Below, piece by piece: positions 33,857 through 41,891 of a DNA stretch of 64,000 bases. The stretch is taken from NCBI RefSeq assembly GCF_016919245.1, contig NZ_JAFEJA010000001.1, positions 124,001 to 188,000 on the forward strand. The letters are read 5' to 3'. Within the stretch, counting starts at the first letter, position 1. Each line of letters begins with the position of its first letter. The position numbers and the translations under genes are program-made. The notes beneath the pieces are model-generated. The model did no database searches, was not told the DNA's origin, and worked only from the letters and a program-made list of their open reading frames with translations. The stretch is from Streptomyces zhihengii. Lineage in GTDB: Bacteria > Actinomycetota > Actinomycetes > Streptomycetales > Streptomycetaceae.

Positions 33857-34599
33857 GCGTGCCCCTCGTTGTCCGCGACCACGGCCGGCGACGGCGCGGG
33901 GCGCGGCGCCTCCTCGTAGACGCCGGTGAATCTGGACCTGGCCCTCGGCGGGCCGGTCTGTTCCTCGCGCAGTGCGGCGACGGTCTGTTCCAGATCGGTG
34001 ATCCTGGTGATCTGCTCCCGCATGAGCGAGGTGAGATCCTCCAGGATCTCCTCCGTGGAGCGGCGCGGCAGCACCTGCTCAGGAGTGTCCGCCGTCAGGT
34101 CGATCACGGCAAGGGCGTCGCGCAGTTCGGGCCACACCTTGCGGAAGAGGCCGTCGACCCGGGTGTTGTCGGGGTGGCGGTTGGCCGATTCCCGCAGCAC
34201 GGAGTTGATGGTCCGCACCATGTTCAGCACGTCCTCCTCGTCGTGGGCCCGGGTCGACTGGAACTGGCGCAGCGGGCTGCTCGCCGCCTCCAGGTCGTCA
34301 TGGGTGCCCTCCAGCAGAAAGGGCACGAGCTGGCCCCTGCGCTCGTCGACCTCCTTGGACAGGGCGCCCGACTCGAAGGTGATCCACGGGGCGTGCAGGT
34401 TCGCCCGGGTCACGCAGGCGATGCCGAAGGAGCTCTCGTCGAGCTGCTTCTTGATCTCGTCGAGTCCGCGGGCACCCTTCCTGATGCTCTCGGAGGAGAC
34501 GAAAGGCTCGATCTCGTCGCTGAAGTAGCGCAGCCACGACGCGAGCCGTTCGGCGCAGGCCCGGGACGGCACTCCGGACCAGCTCAGGAAGATCTTCAT
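33853..34599 (-). CDS. TIR-domain protein (ThsB-like partner)
   Basis: A 248-residue cytoplasmic protein. Residues 1-125 are a TIR domain: M-K-I-F-L-S-W-S-G (first strand), E-P-F-V-S-S-E-S-I-R-K-G (BB-loop region), S-S-F-G-I-A-C-V-T-R-A-N near 57, and W-I-T-F-E-S-G-A-L (72-80), whose Glu 76 is the expected catalytic residue for NAD cleavage. Residues about 185-215 look like a coiled coil (L-T-S-L-M-R-E-Q-I-T-R-I-T-D-L-E-Q-T-V). With the macro gene it forms a Thoeris-type pair. ATG 34599 has GGGGGG six bases upstream. It is the first gene of the four-gene unit running to 27811. Confidence 0.78.
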   Translation of the reverse strand: MKIFLSWSGVPSRACAERLASWLRYFSDEIEPFVSSESIRKGARGLDEIKKQLDESSFGIACVTRANLHAPWITFESGALSKEVDERRGQLVPFLLEGTHDDLEAASSPLRQFQSTRAHDEEDVLNMVRTINSVLRESANRHPDNTRVDGLFRKVWPELRDALAVIDLTADTPEQVLPRRSTEEILEDLTSLMREQITRITDLEQTVAALREEQTGPPRARSRFTGVYEEAPRPAPSPAVVADNEGHA

Positions 34600-34764
34600 A
34601 TGACGCCCCCCGCATCACACGTCGCCGTGCGCATCGACCCGACACAAGCGAACTGCCCAGGGCGGGCGCCGACTAGCCCTTCGGCCGCCACGTATTTCCC
34701 GCCGTCCCGCGGGGGACGCCTGCCGGGCGCGGCGTGGCGCCGTGCGGAGCCCCCGCCACCACGC

Positions 34765-34824
34765 GCAACGAAAGGTTGCACATCCGGACGGGCCGCCGTA
34801 GAGTCACAAGCAACCAAAGGTTGC
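34765..34824. promoter_or_regulatory. two palindromic operators of the downstream ArsR regulator
   Basis: GCAACGAAAGGTTGC (34765-34779) and GCAACCAAAGGTTGC (34810-34824). The second is a perfect six-base-arm palindrome around AAA, the first differs by one base. They are 45 bp apart and flank the promoter at 34776-34804, so binding would block transcription. The regulator is probably the ArsR protein encoded at 35300. Confidence 0.75.
34776..34804 (+). promoter_or_regulatory. promoter of the SRPBCC-arsR operon
   Basis: TTGCAC (34776-34781), a 17-base spacer and TAGAGT (34799-34804), very close to the vegetative sigma consensus of Streptomyces. The -35 overlaps the first operator and the second operator begins six bases after the -10. 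Confidence 0.75.
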
Positions 34825-34844
34825 ACGAGAGCGGGAGCGGCACG

Positions 34845-35303
34845 ATGGAAGTCGGCAGCATTGCGCGGGAGATCCACATCGACGCCACCCCCGAGGTGGT
34901 CTACCAGGTGGTCAGCAGGCCGGAGCATCTGCGGGAGTGGTGGCCCGACGAGGCCGAACTGGACGCGCCGGTACCGGGTGGCACCGGATCGGTGACCTTC
35001 GGCAGCGGACCGGACGCCACGTCGGAGCGCCTGACCGTCGTCGAGGCCGACCCGCCGCGGCGGTTCTCCTTCCGGTGGGTCACCGAGGACGGAGCGGCCG
35101 CCGGGCCCGGCAACTCGCTGCTGGTGACCTTCGACCTGGTCCCCGACGGCGACGGCACGCTGCTGCGCTTCTCAGAGTCGGGCTTCCGCGAGAGGGGCTG
35201 GGAGGCCGCCGTGCTCGAGGAGGCGTACCGGGACCACGTCAGCGGCTGGGACCACTTCCTGCCCCGGCTCGTCGCCCACGCGGCCGAGGTGGCGGCACGA
35301 TGA
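34845..35303 (+). CDS. SRPBCC (AHSA1-like) protein
   Basis: A 152-residue cytoplasmic protein of the START/SRPBCC fold: I-A-R-E-I-H-I-D-A-T-P-E-V-V-Y near the N-terminus, E-H-L-R-E-W-W-P-D near 28, and the C-terminal helix with W-D-H-F-L-P-R-L-V-A-H. AHSA1-type proteins bind hydrophobic ligands. The gene overlaps the following arsR gene by four bases (ATGA) and is followed by a second SRPBCC gene; such SRPBCC/ArsR operons are frequent in actinobacteria and autoregulated. GGGAGCGGCACG precedes the ATG. Confidence 0.8.
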   Translation: MEVGSIAREIHIDATPEVVYQVVSRPEHLREWWPDEAELDAPVPGGTGSVTFGSGPDATSERLTVVEADPPRRFSFRWVTEDGAAAGPGNSLLVTFDLVPDGDGTLLRFSESGFRERGWEAAVLEEAYRDHVSGWDHFLPRLVAHAAEVAAR

Positions 35304-35635
35304 GCACCGCCGTCGACGACGCCCTGTGGTCGGCCGTCGGAGACCCGATACGCCGCCGGATGCTCGACCTGCTCCTCGCGGAGAACGGCGGCACGGCGAC
35401 CGCGCTCAGCAAGCAGCTCCCGGTGACCCGGCAGGCCGTGGCCAAACACCTCGGCGTGCTCGACCGCGCGGGGCTCGTCAGCGCCACGCCGTCCGGGCGC
35501 GAGCGCCGCTACCGGGTGGACGAGGCCCAGCTCGCCCGCGCCGTCGCCCAGTTGTCATCGGTCGGGGCCGCCTGGGACGCCCGGCTGCAACGGATCAAGC
35601 GGATCGCCGAGGCGATCCAGCGCGGGCAGGAGTGA
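35300..35635 (+). CDS. ArsR-family regulator
   Basis: A 111-residue winged-helix DNA-binding protein: A-V-G-D-P-I-R-R-R-M-L-D-L-L near residue 12, recognition-helix region L-P-V-T-R-Q-A-V-A-K-H-L-G-V-L near 40 and the wing G-R-E-R-R-Y-R-V. No metal-binding Cys motif is seen, so the effector is probably not a metal. It is translated with the preceding SRPBCC gene (overlap of four bases) and likely binds the two GCAAC(C/G)AAAGGTTGC sites upstream of the operon. Confidence 0.85.
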   Translation: MSTAVDDALWSAVGDPIRRRMLDLLLAENGGTATALSKQLPVTRQAVAKHLGVLDRAGLVSATPSGRERRYRVDEAQLARAVAQLSSVGAAWDARLQRIKRIAEAIQRGQE

Positions 35636-35667
35636 ACGGCCCGCGCCCCTGAGAGGAGACATCGGAC

Positions 35668-36108
35668 ATGGCAGACATCCTGCACCGCATCGGCGTCACC
35701 GCCGCACCCGAGGACGTCTACACGGCGCTCACCACCGTCGACGGCCTGTCCCGCTGGTGGACCGTGGACACGGACGGGGACCCGTCCCCCGGCGGCGTGC
35801 TCCGCTTCCGCTTCGCGCCCGGCGGCTTCGACATGTCGGTCCTGGAGGCGAGTCCGGGCACGCGTGTGCTCTGGGAGGTCGTCGACGGCCCCGAGGAGTG
35901 GAAGGGCACGCGGATCGGTTTCGACCTCAAGCGCGAGGACGGCTTCACCGTCGTGCTGTTCCGGCACGAGGGCTGGCGCGAACCGGTGGAGTTCATGTAC
36001 CACTGCAGCACCAAGTGGGCGATCTTCCTGATGAGCCTCAAGCGCCTGCTGGAGACGGGCACCGGCGAACCCGCCCCGCACGACGTCCGCATCAGCAACT
36101 GGCACTGA
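35668..36108 (+). CDS. SRPBCC (AHSA1/polyketide-cyclase-like) protein
   Basis: A 146-residue protein with I-L-H-R-I-G-V-T-A-A-P-E-D-V-Y at the start, L-S-R-W-W-T-V-D-T near 29 and a C-terminal helix C-S-T-K-W-A-I-F-L-M-S-L-K. It is the third gene of the ArsR-controlled unit, 32 bases behind arsR with GAGAGGAG before the ATG. Ligand unknown. Confidence 0.8.
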   Translation: MADILHRIGVTAAPEDVYTALTTVDGLSRWWTVDTDGDPSPGGVLRFRFAPGGFDMSVLEASPGTRVLWEVVDGPEEWKGTRIGFDLKREDGFTVVLFRHEGWREPVEFMYHCSTKWAIFLMSLKRLLETGTGEPAPHDVRISNWH

Positions 36109-36156
36109 CCGGCCGCGGAGTGCCGCCCGCCCGGCACGCGGTGGCACCGGGCCCGA

Positions 36157-36179
36157 CCGCCGGAATCGGCCTCCGGCGG
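36157..36179. terminator. hairpin between convergent genes
   Basis: CCGCCGG, a nine-base loop, CCGGCGG; it lies between the SRPBCC stop (36108) and the DUF427 stop (36187) and could serve both strands. Confidence 0.45.
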
Positions 36180-36186
36180 GCGGGCC

Positions 36187-37005
36187 CTACCGTGTCGGCC
36201 GGCTGAAGTAGGTGACCGGCCGCTCCCGGCGCACCCCGTCGACGACGACGTCGACGGACTCGTCGTAGAACGCCACCCGGTCCTTGATGATCCCGACGGC
36301 GGGCAGCGGGTCGGGGTAGCTCCAGGCGATGTCGGGCCGCACGTCGGCGTCGCCCGCCCAGGACCAGTACTCGCTCGCCACGCCCTTGTAGGGGCAGCGG
36401 GTGCGCCCGTCGGTGGGCGTGAAGAGGCCGAGGCGGACGTCCTCGCGCGGGAGGTAGAAGCGCACCGGCAGCCCCGTCTCGAACAGCAGGACCGGCGCCC
36501 GGGTGTCCGCGACGACGGTGCCGTCGATCTCGATCCGGACATGGCGGCTGCTGGGCAGCGCGTCCACCCGTTTGTGCGGGTCGCGCGGGTGCACGAAGAT
36601 CTCCTCGTCCTCCTCGTACCAGTGGTCGAGGACCTCGCGCCCGAACCATTCGAAGCCGATGTGGCCGGCCAGGTCCTCTCCCGGATAGGTCCAGGCCGCC
36701 GCGCCGACGGTCCGGTCGGGGAGCACCAGGTCGTAGAAGACCGTCGATCCCGCGTGGCGCCGCGGGCCGGCGGGCCGCTCCGTGCGCCGCAGCAGGTCGG
36801 TGCGGACGTCCTCGGCGGGGAAGGCGTAGAGGGGGACGGGACGGCCGGGCTCCCACACGAGAACCGCCCGGCCGCTGTCCACGACCGTGATCTCCCCCAC
36901 CGTCGCCCGCACCCGGCGCTCGCTCGGCTCCCACAGGACGCTGTCGGCCTCGCCCCCGCGGCGTACGACGGGCACGGCTTCCGGGCCGGGCTTCGGTGCG
37001 GTCAT
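36187..37005 (-). CDS. DUF427 protein with two domain copies
   Basis: A 272-residue cytoplasmic protein. Two similar halves each carry a DUF427-type pattern: V-L-V-W-E-P-G-R-P-V-P-L-Y-A-F-P-A-E-D-V near 50 and V-L-L-F-E-T-G-L-P-V-R-F-Y-L-P-R-E-D-V near 168, each followed by a T-x-C-P-Y-K-G-like or equivalent segment (C-P-Y-K-G-V-A near 204) and a W-x-Y-P segment (W-T-Y-P-G near 106, W-S-Y-P-D near 225). The function of DUF427 is not established. The ATG at 37005 has GAGGAGGAG upstream. It is downstream of the nitroreductase but separated by a strong hairpin. Confidence 0.75.
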   Translation of the reverse strand: MTAPKPGPEAVPVVRRGGEADSVLWEPSERRVRATVGEITVVDSGRAVLVWEPGRPVPLYAFPAEDVRTDLLRRTERPAGPRRHAGSTVFYDLVLPDRTVGAAAWTYPGEDLAGHIGFEWFGREVLDHWYEEDEEIFVHPRDPHKRVDALPSSRHVRIEIDGTVVADTRAPVLLFETGLPVRFYLPREDVRLGLFTPTDGRTRCPYKGVASEYWSWAGDADVRPDIAWSYPDPLPAVGIIKDRVAFYDESVDVVVDGVRRERPVTYFSRPTR

Positions 37006-37181
37006 CGGGACTCTCCTCCTCGACGCGGTTCCTGCTTCCGGCTGCCCGGACCGGGTCGCGGGCCGGCGGTCTCCGGTCCCCACGCTGCTCCGGTTCCGGG
37101 CCGGTGGCAAACGGCCCCGCCGCCGGGCCTCCGGCGCGGCGCCGGGCCCGTCCGGCGCCGCGTCCGGCTCCGGGCGGCGGA

Positions 37182-37228
37182 TCAGGACTCCCCGGGCGGC
37201 CGAGGAGGCCGCGCCCGGGGAGTCCTGA
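37182..37228. terminator. strong hairpin behind the nitroreductase gene
   Basis: TCAGGACTCCCCGGGC, a 15-base inner part that can itself pair (GGCC..GGCC), then GCCCGGGGAGTCCTGA. The 16-bp perfect stem begins 24 bases behind the nitroreductase stop (37252) and upstream of the DUF427 gene. Confidence 0.7.
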
Positions 37229-37251
37229 CGGCCCGCCCGCTCCGGGACGGG

Positions 37252-37917
37252 TCACGGGGAGTGCCGCGCCGCCCACCGGTCCCAGTGCAGGACGTGCTCG
37301 CGGGGGATCCGCCGGGCAGGCCGGAAGTCGGTGCCGATCGTGTAGGCCAGCGGGAGGAACGCGGCCAGCATGACGTCGTCGTACGGAACGCCGAGCACCG
37401 CGGCCAACTCCCTTTCCAGAGGCCCTTGCGCCGTCGTCCAGGTGGTACCCAGGCCGCGGGCCCGAGCGGCCAGCATGAAGCTCCACACCGCCGGCAGGAT
37501 CGAGCCCCACGCCCCCGCCTGCACGGTCACCGGCGCGTCGTCGGTACGGCCTTCCACGCCGGGGATGACGAAGGCGGGCACGCGGTGGATGTTGGCGGTC
37601 AGATGGCGCAGGCCGTCGAAGACCCGCTCGGTGGAGCCGGAGGCGTAGTTCATGCGCCACGCGTCCCGTTCGGTCAGCGGGTGTCCGGTGGCCAGCGGAA
37701 GGGCGCGCAGGAAGATGTCGGCCACGGCCCGCCGCTGGGCGGGTTCGGTGACGACGACGAAGTGCCAGCGCTGCCTGTTGCGGCCGGTCGGCGCCTGGGT
37801 GGCCAGGTCCACGCACTCCTCGATCAGGGAGCGCGGGACCGGACGGTCGAAGTCGAGGCGCTTGCGTACGGCGCGGGTGGTCGACAGGAGTTCGTCGGGG
37901 GTCAGATCCAGGGTCAC
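37252..37917 (-). CDS. nitroreductase family protein
   Basis: A 221-residue flavin-dependent oxidoreductase of nitroreductase fold: T-T-R-A-V-R-K-R-L-D-F near residue 13 (FMN phosphate contacts), A-P-T-G-R-N-R-Q-R-W-H-F-V-V-V near 42, and the C-terminal G-L-G-T-T-W-T-T near 155. Enzymes of this family reduce nitro compounds, quinones or enones with NAD(P)H. The GTG at 37917 follows GAGGAAGCGGCC. It is divergent from a MarR regulator with two palindromes in the shared region, so it is probably derepressed by an electrophile or quinone; that is inference. Confidence 0.85.
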   Translation of the reverse strand: MTLDLTPDELLSTTRAVRKRLDFDRPVPRSLIEECVDLATQAPTGRNRQRWHFVVVTEPAQRRAVADIFLRALPLATGHPLTERDAWRMNYASGSTERVFDGLRHLTANIHRVPAFVIPGVEGRTDDAPVTVQAGAWGSILPAVWSFMLAARARGLGTTWTTAQGPLERELAAVLGVPYDDVMLAAFLPLAYTIGTDFRPARRIPREHVLHWDRWAARHSP

Positions 37918-38055
37918 GGCCGCTTCCTCTGTTGCGTGTGTACCGGGGTGGGGGCTGTCGCGTGCGGGGGGCGGGGGCTGTTTCGTGCGTGCGGGGGGCA
38001 GGGCGTCGTGGGGTGGCCGTCAGGGCGGGCGCCGGCACTCCATCTGCGGGAAAAC

Positions 38056-38127
38056 CATCTGTGCGCAGATGATTGGGGAGCATACAAAACTATGGGAGGC
38101 GTGCAAACAATCTGTGGCCAGACGATT
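38056..38127. promoter_or_regulatory. two palindromic sites between nitroreductase and MarR genes
   Basis: CATCTGTGCGCAGATG (38056-38071, six-base perfect arms) and the related AATCTGTGGCCAGACGATT (38109-38127). A third half-like CATCTG starts at 38041. The shared ATCTG(T)GxxCAGA core suggests binding sites of the MarR protein encoded at 38178. Confidence 0.65.
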
Positions 38128-38177
38128 CTTGGTAGGGTCGTCCCCTGACCACCGCACACGCACAGGAGGTGGGCCCC

Positions 38178-38639
38178 ATGCCGCCCAGGACCGCGGACCG
38201 CGAGGCCGGCTACTTCCGGGCGCTCGCCGCCGAGCGCCTGGACATCGCGCTGTGCCGGGCCTCGTCCCTGGTGGCCCGCGCCGCGGAAGCCCGGGCTGCG
38301 GAGTCCGGGATCGGCGTCGGGCCGCATCTGGTGCTGAAGATGCTCGCCGAGGCCGGCCCCAGCTCGCAGCGCGCCCTGAGCGACCAACTGCGCATCGACC
38401 GCAGCGTCATGGTCGGCATCTGCGACGGCCTGGAGCAGGCCGGGCACGTACGCCGCGAGCGCGACGCGGTCGATCGCCGCGCCTACGCCGTCACCGTCAC
38501 CGAGTCGGGCCGCCGGCTCCTCGCCGAGGCCGAGGACACGGTGCCCGCCTTCCTCGACGACACCTTCCGGGACCTCTCCCCCGCCGAACGCGAGCACCTC
38601 TCCGCGCTGCTCGCCAAGGTCCTGCGGCTCCCCTCCTGA
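38178..38639 (+). CDS. MarR-family regulator
   Basis: A 153-residue dimeric winged-helix regulator: G-P-H-L-V-L-K-M-L-A-E-A-G-P-S-S-Q-R-A-L near residue 48, D-R-S-V-M-V-G-I-C-D-G-L-E-Q-A-G-H-V near 75 (recognition helix) and the wing R-R-E-R-D-A-V-D-R-R-A-Y-A-V-T. The ATG at 38178 has AGGAGG eight bases upstream, better than GTG 38169. It likely represses itself and the divergent nitroreductase. Confidence 0.85.
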   Translation: MPPRTADREAGYFRALAAERLDIALCRASSLVARAAEARAAESGIGVGPHLVLKMLAEAGPSSQRALSDQLRIDRSVMVGICDGLEQAGHVRRERDAVDRRAYAVTVTESGRRLLAEAEDTVPAFLDDTFRDLSPAEREHLSALLAKVLRLPS

Positions 38640-38842
38640 CGCGGGCCGCCCGCCCCCGGGCAGCGGAGCCCGCGGACGCCCCGCCCCGTCCCCCGCGAGC
38701 ACTCCGTGTGCGCACGGACAACCCTGCCGCATGCCCGGGCGGACGGCTCCACGGAAGGGCGGACGGGTGCGCGGCGCCGCCGGGGTAGGGTCGCGGCCGG
38801 GTGGCCCCGAGGAGGCCGGTCGACACACGGGGGTTTTGACGC

Positions 38843-40336
38843 ATGCCTACGCCTGAGGACATCTGGGCCGACGCCGATCTGCCGGCGCGCCGGCTCGCCG
38901 GGGTGGCTCTCAATCCGTCCTCGCCGGAGGACGTCCTGCTGCGGCTGCTCGCCGAGGCACCGCCCGCGGCGCGGATGGTGCTGTGCCGGGACCGGATCCT
39001 GCCCGACGCCGTCGTCGAGGCCGTGCTCCGGCATCCCGACACCCGCACCAGGTCGTTCTTCGCCCGCAACCCCCATGTGGATCCGGCGCAGCGGGCACGG
39101 CTGGTGGACGACCCCGAGTGGTTCGTCCGTGCCCACCTCGCCGATGCTCCCCGGATGCCCGCCGGCCGGCGGCCCAGGCAGCTGCCCGACGAGACGGCCG
39201 TGCACATGCTCAGCACGTACGACGACGAACTCCAGCACGGCGGCGTCTACCGGCAGCTCTCCCCCGGGCTGCGCCGCAGCATGCCCACCCATCCGGTCGC
39301 GAAGGTCCGCGCCCTGGGGGTCGGCATGTGGAGCGACCTGCCCGCCGGCACCCGGGCCGCGCTGCTGGCGGACGCCGACGACGAGGTCAGGCAGCGGGCG
39401 GAGCGGCACGCGCAGGGCGAGGATCCGGCGTGGGTGGAGCGCGAGCTGCCGGAGTGGTCGTGCCACGGGCGCTGGGACATGCTGATGCACCAGGCGCTCA
39501 GCCGGGCCGTCGTGGACAGTGTCCTGACGGCCCCGGTCGCCGAGGAGGAGCGGGCGGCGATCGCCGGGAACCCGAGCCTGCCCGCCGACGTGGTGGTCCT
39601 GCTGTCCGCCGATCCGGACCCGAAGGTGCGCGAGGCCATCGCCCACCGTGCGGACCTCGGACCGGCCGAGCGCCGCGCCCTCGCCGCCGATCCGGACCCC
39701 GAGGTCCGGCTCGCCCTGTCGGTGCACCCCGCGCTGAGCGAGGAGGAACGGGCCGGGATCGACTACGAGATCCCCGCCGACGACTACTTCCCCCCGTATC
39801 CCGAGCCCGACGTGCCCCGGGACCCGGAGGACGTCCGCCGGGACGCGGTCTCCTCCCACCCGTATCTGCGCCGGAGGGCGGCCAGGGACCACTTCCTGCC
39901 GCCCGACCTCGTGGAGCGCCTGGCCGCCGACGGCGATCCCGGCGTGCGCGTCCTGCTGGCCCAGAACCATCCAGAGGCCCCCGCCGCCCTGCTCCTGCGC
40001 AGCTTCCTGGAGTACGGCGGCGACGAGCGTGCGCAGCTCACCACCCGGCCGAACTTCCCCACCGCCGGCCTGGCCGCCTTCGCCGCCCACGACGACCCCG
40101 AGGTCCGCGCCCTGGCCGCCCTCGACCCGGGGACCGCGCCGGCCACCGCGGAACGGCTCACCCGGGACCCGGACCCGGCGGTGCGAGCCGCGCTCGCACG
40201 CCACCCGAACCTTCCCCGGCCCCGGCTGACGGAACTCCTCGACGACGAGGAACTGGCCTTCGCGGCCGCCTCGAACCCGGCCCTGGAGGCGGCGGCGCTC
40301 CGCCGGCTGGTGGAGCTGCGGGGACGGCGGGGGTGA
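38843..40336 (+). CDS. variant leucine-rich-repeat (LRV) protein
   Basis: A 497-residue cytoplasmic protein built of short helical repeats of the LRV type, each about 24 residues with N-P-x-L-P-x-x-x-x-x-x-L-x-x-D-P-D-x-x-V-R-x-x-x-A pattern: A-G-N-P-S-L-P-A-D-V-V-V-L-L-S-A-D near 235, H-R-A-D-L-G-P-A-E-R near 267, A-R-H-P-N-L-P-R-P-R-L-T near 452. LRV solenoids are presumed protein-binding surfaces; in Streptomyces their partners are unknown. The N-terminal 200 residues are less regular. The start follows a promoter-like TAGGGT at about 38787. No enzyme motif is visible. Confidence 0.75.
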   Translation: MPTPEDIWADADLPARRLAGVALNPSSPEDVLLRLLAEAPPAARMVLCRDRILPDAVVEAVLRHPDTRTRSFFARNPHVDPAQRARLVDDPEWFVRAHLADAPRMPAGRRPRQLPDETAVHMLSTYDDELQHGGVYRQLSPGLRRSMPTHPVAKVRALGVGMWSDLPAGTRAALLADADDEVRQRAERHAQGEDPAWVERELPEWSCHGRWDMLMHQALSRAVVDSVLTAPVAEEERAAIAGNPSLPADVVVLLSADPDPKVREAIAHRADLGPAERRALAADPDPEVRLALSVHPALSEEERAGIDYEIPADDYFPPYPEPDVPRDPEDVRRDAVSSHPYLRRRAARDHFLPPDLVERLAADGDPGVRVLLAQNHPEAPAALLLRSFLEYGGDERAQLTTRPNFPTAGLAAFAAHDDPEVRALAALDPGTAPATAERLTRDPDPAVRAALARHPNLPRPRLTELLDDEELAFAAASNPALEAAALRRLVELRGRRG

Positions 40337-40358
40337 ACGCGGGGGCGGCCGCACCGGG

Positions 40359-41201
40359 TCAGGGGCGTTCGCCGTGCTGGAGGACGCCGCCCACGAGGAA
40401 GCAGAGCGCGCCGGCGAGGGTGCCCCAGTTGGCGATGTCGGCGTTGACCAGGCTGCCGGTGGCGGGGCGGGTGTAGGCGGCCAGGGCCGAGACCATGAAG
40501 AGGACGGAGCCCAGCTGGTTCACGGCGACGATCCACCAGCCGAGGTCGCGGCGCCGGACGCACGGGCGGCCGTGGCAGATCTCCGCGAAGGCGAGGTGGC
40601 CGGAGATCAGGAAGAGCAGGCAGCCGATCACGTCGGGCGCCCAGATCAGCCGGTTGACCTGATGGACGGTCAGACCCTGCAGGAAGGAGTCGAGCAGGTC
40701 GACGGCGAACACCAGGGTGCCGGCGAACAGGACGAAGGCGCTCAGCCAGTCGAGCCGCGCCGGCTCGTAGCTCCACCACCGCCACGGCCGGGTGACCAGG
40801 GCGCCTTCGCCGCCGGGCACATGGCGCGGGGCGTTGACGACCTGGAGCAGCGACACATAGCCGCCGGTGTTGAAGAACAGGCCGCCGGCGAAGTAGACCG
40901 AGGCGCAGGTGGTGGCGTCGGCGGAGCCGAACTGGGCGACGGCGGCACCTGCCGCGAAGAGCGCTCCGCCGATGACGAAGGCGGTCGCGGCGACGGCGTT
41001 GAGCCGGCGCAGCCTGCCGAGGGCGGTGTCGTCGGCGCCGACCTGGCGGGGGGCGGCCGCGCCCGGCCGGTGGACGGCGATGAGGCCGCGGCGCCGGGCG
41101 GGCCGGGATTCCCAGACGGCCGTGCCGCCGCCGGGCGGATGCCAGGTGAGCCGGGTGGTGAACGGTCCCGCGCCCTCGGCGCGCTGATCGGGCTGTCCCA
41201 C
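40359..41201 (-). CDS. six-pass membrane protein of unknown function
   Basis: A 280-residue integral membrane protein. A 65-residue N-terminal cytoplasmic part (W-H-P-P-G-G-G-T-A-V-W-E) is followed by six hydrophobic segments at about 70-92, 98-120, 148-170, 188-208, 222-245 and 255-275. Small conserved-looking loops include C-H-G-R-P-C-V-R-R-R-D-L-G-W-W near 212. No transport or enzyme signature recognised. It is convergent with the LRV gene (22 bases between stops). Confidence 0.7.
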   Translation of the reverse strand: MGQPDQRAEGAGPFTTRLTWHPPGGGTAVWESRPARRRGLIAVHRPGAAAPRQVGADDTALGRLRRLNAVAATAFVIGGALFAAGAAVAQFGSADATTCASVYFAGGLFFNTGGYVSLLQVVNAPRHVPGGEGALVTRPWRWWSYEPARLDWLSAFVLFAGTLVFAVDLLDSFLQGLTVHQVNRLIWAPDVIGCLLFLISGHLAFAEICHGRPCVRRRDLGWWIVAVNQLGSVLFMVSALAAYTRPATGSLVNADIANWGTLAGALCFLVGGVLQHGERP

Positions 41202-41450
41202 GGGCCGAGACTAGACGGCCCGCGGGGCCCCGGCCGAGCGCAACGCCGCTGGTGGGCGGGCGGCTCGGCCGGTCGGGCGGCTCAGACGTCTCGGGCAGCC
41301 GGACGGCTCGGCCGGTCGGCTCATGAATCCCGGGCGGCCGTCATCGGACGATCCCGCGCGGGAACGGATGTCGAGAACGCGGCACCGGCTCCGTCCCAGG
41401 GGTGACGAGGCGGCCGGCACCGGCCGCACGAGGCAGAAGGAGAGAGCGGC

Positions 41451-41891
41451 ATGGCGGTTCGGCGGATGGACAACGTCGGCATCGTGGTCGAGGACATGGA
41501 CGCCGCCATCGCGTTCTTCCTGGAGCTCGGCCTGGAACTGGAGGGCCGGGGGGAGGTCCAGGGCGGCTTCGCCGACCAGTGCACCGGGCTCGAAGGCGTC
41601 CACTGCGACATCGCGATGATCCGGACCCCGGACGGTCGCAGCCGGCTCGAACTGGCGAGGTACCGCAGCCCCGAGGCGATCGGCGCCGGGCCGCGCGACC
41701 GGCCGCACAACATCGTGGGCACCCACCGCGTCATGTTCGCCGTCGACGACCTCGAGGACACCGTCGCCCGGCTGCGCCCGCACGGTGCCGAACTCGTCGG
41801 CGGGATCGCCCGCTTCGAGGACAGCTATCTGCTCTGCTACGTCCGCGGCCCGGAGGGCATCATCGTCGGGCTGGCCGAGCAGGTCGGCTGA
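41451..41891 (+). CDS. VOC-family (glyoxalase/bleomycin-resistance-like) protein
   Basis: A 146-residue protein with two beta-alpha-beta-beta-beta modules: M-D-N-V-G-I-V-V-E-D-M-D-A-A-I-A-F-F near residue 6 and H-R-V-M-F-A-V-D-D-L-E-D-T-V-A near 88, ending Y-V-R-G-P-E-G-I-I-V-G-L-A-E. Possible metal ligands are visible as Glu in L-E-L-A-R-Y and E in G-P-E-G-I. VOC proteins include glyoxalases, epimerases and drug-binding proteins; the substrate cannot be told. AGAAGGAGAG precedes the ATG. GGCGGC-rich direct repeats follow the stop (41892-41945). Confidence 0.8.
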   Translation: MAVRRMDNVGIVVEDMDAAIAFFLELGLELEGRGEVQGGFADQCTGLEGVHCDIAMIRTPDGRSRLELARYRSPEAIGAGPRDRPHNIVGTHRVMFAVDDLEDTVARLRPHGAELVGGIARFEDSYLLCYVRGPEGIIVGLAEQVG

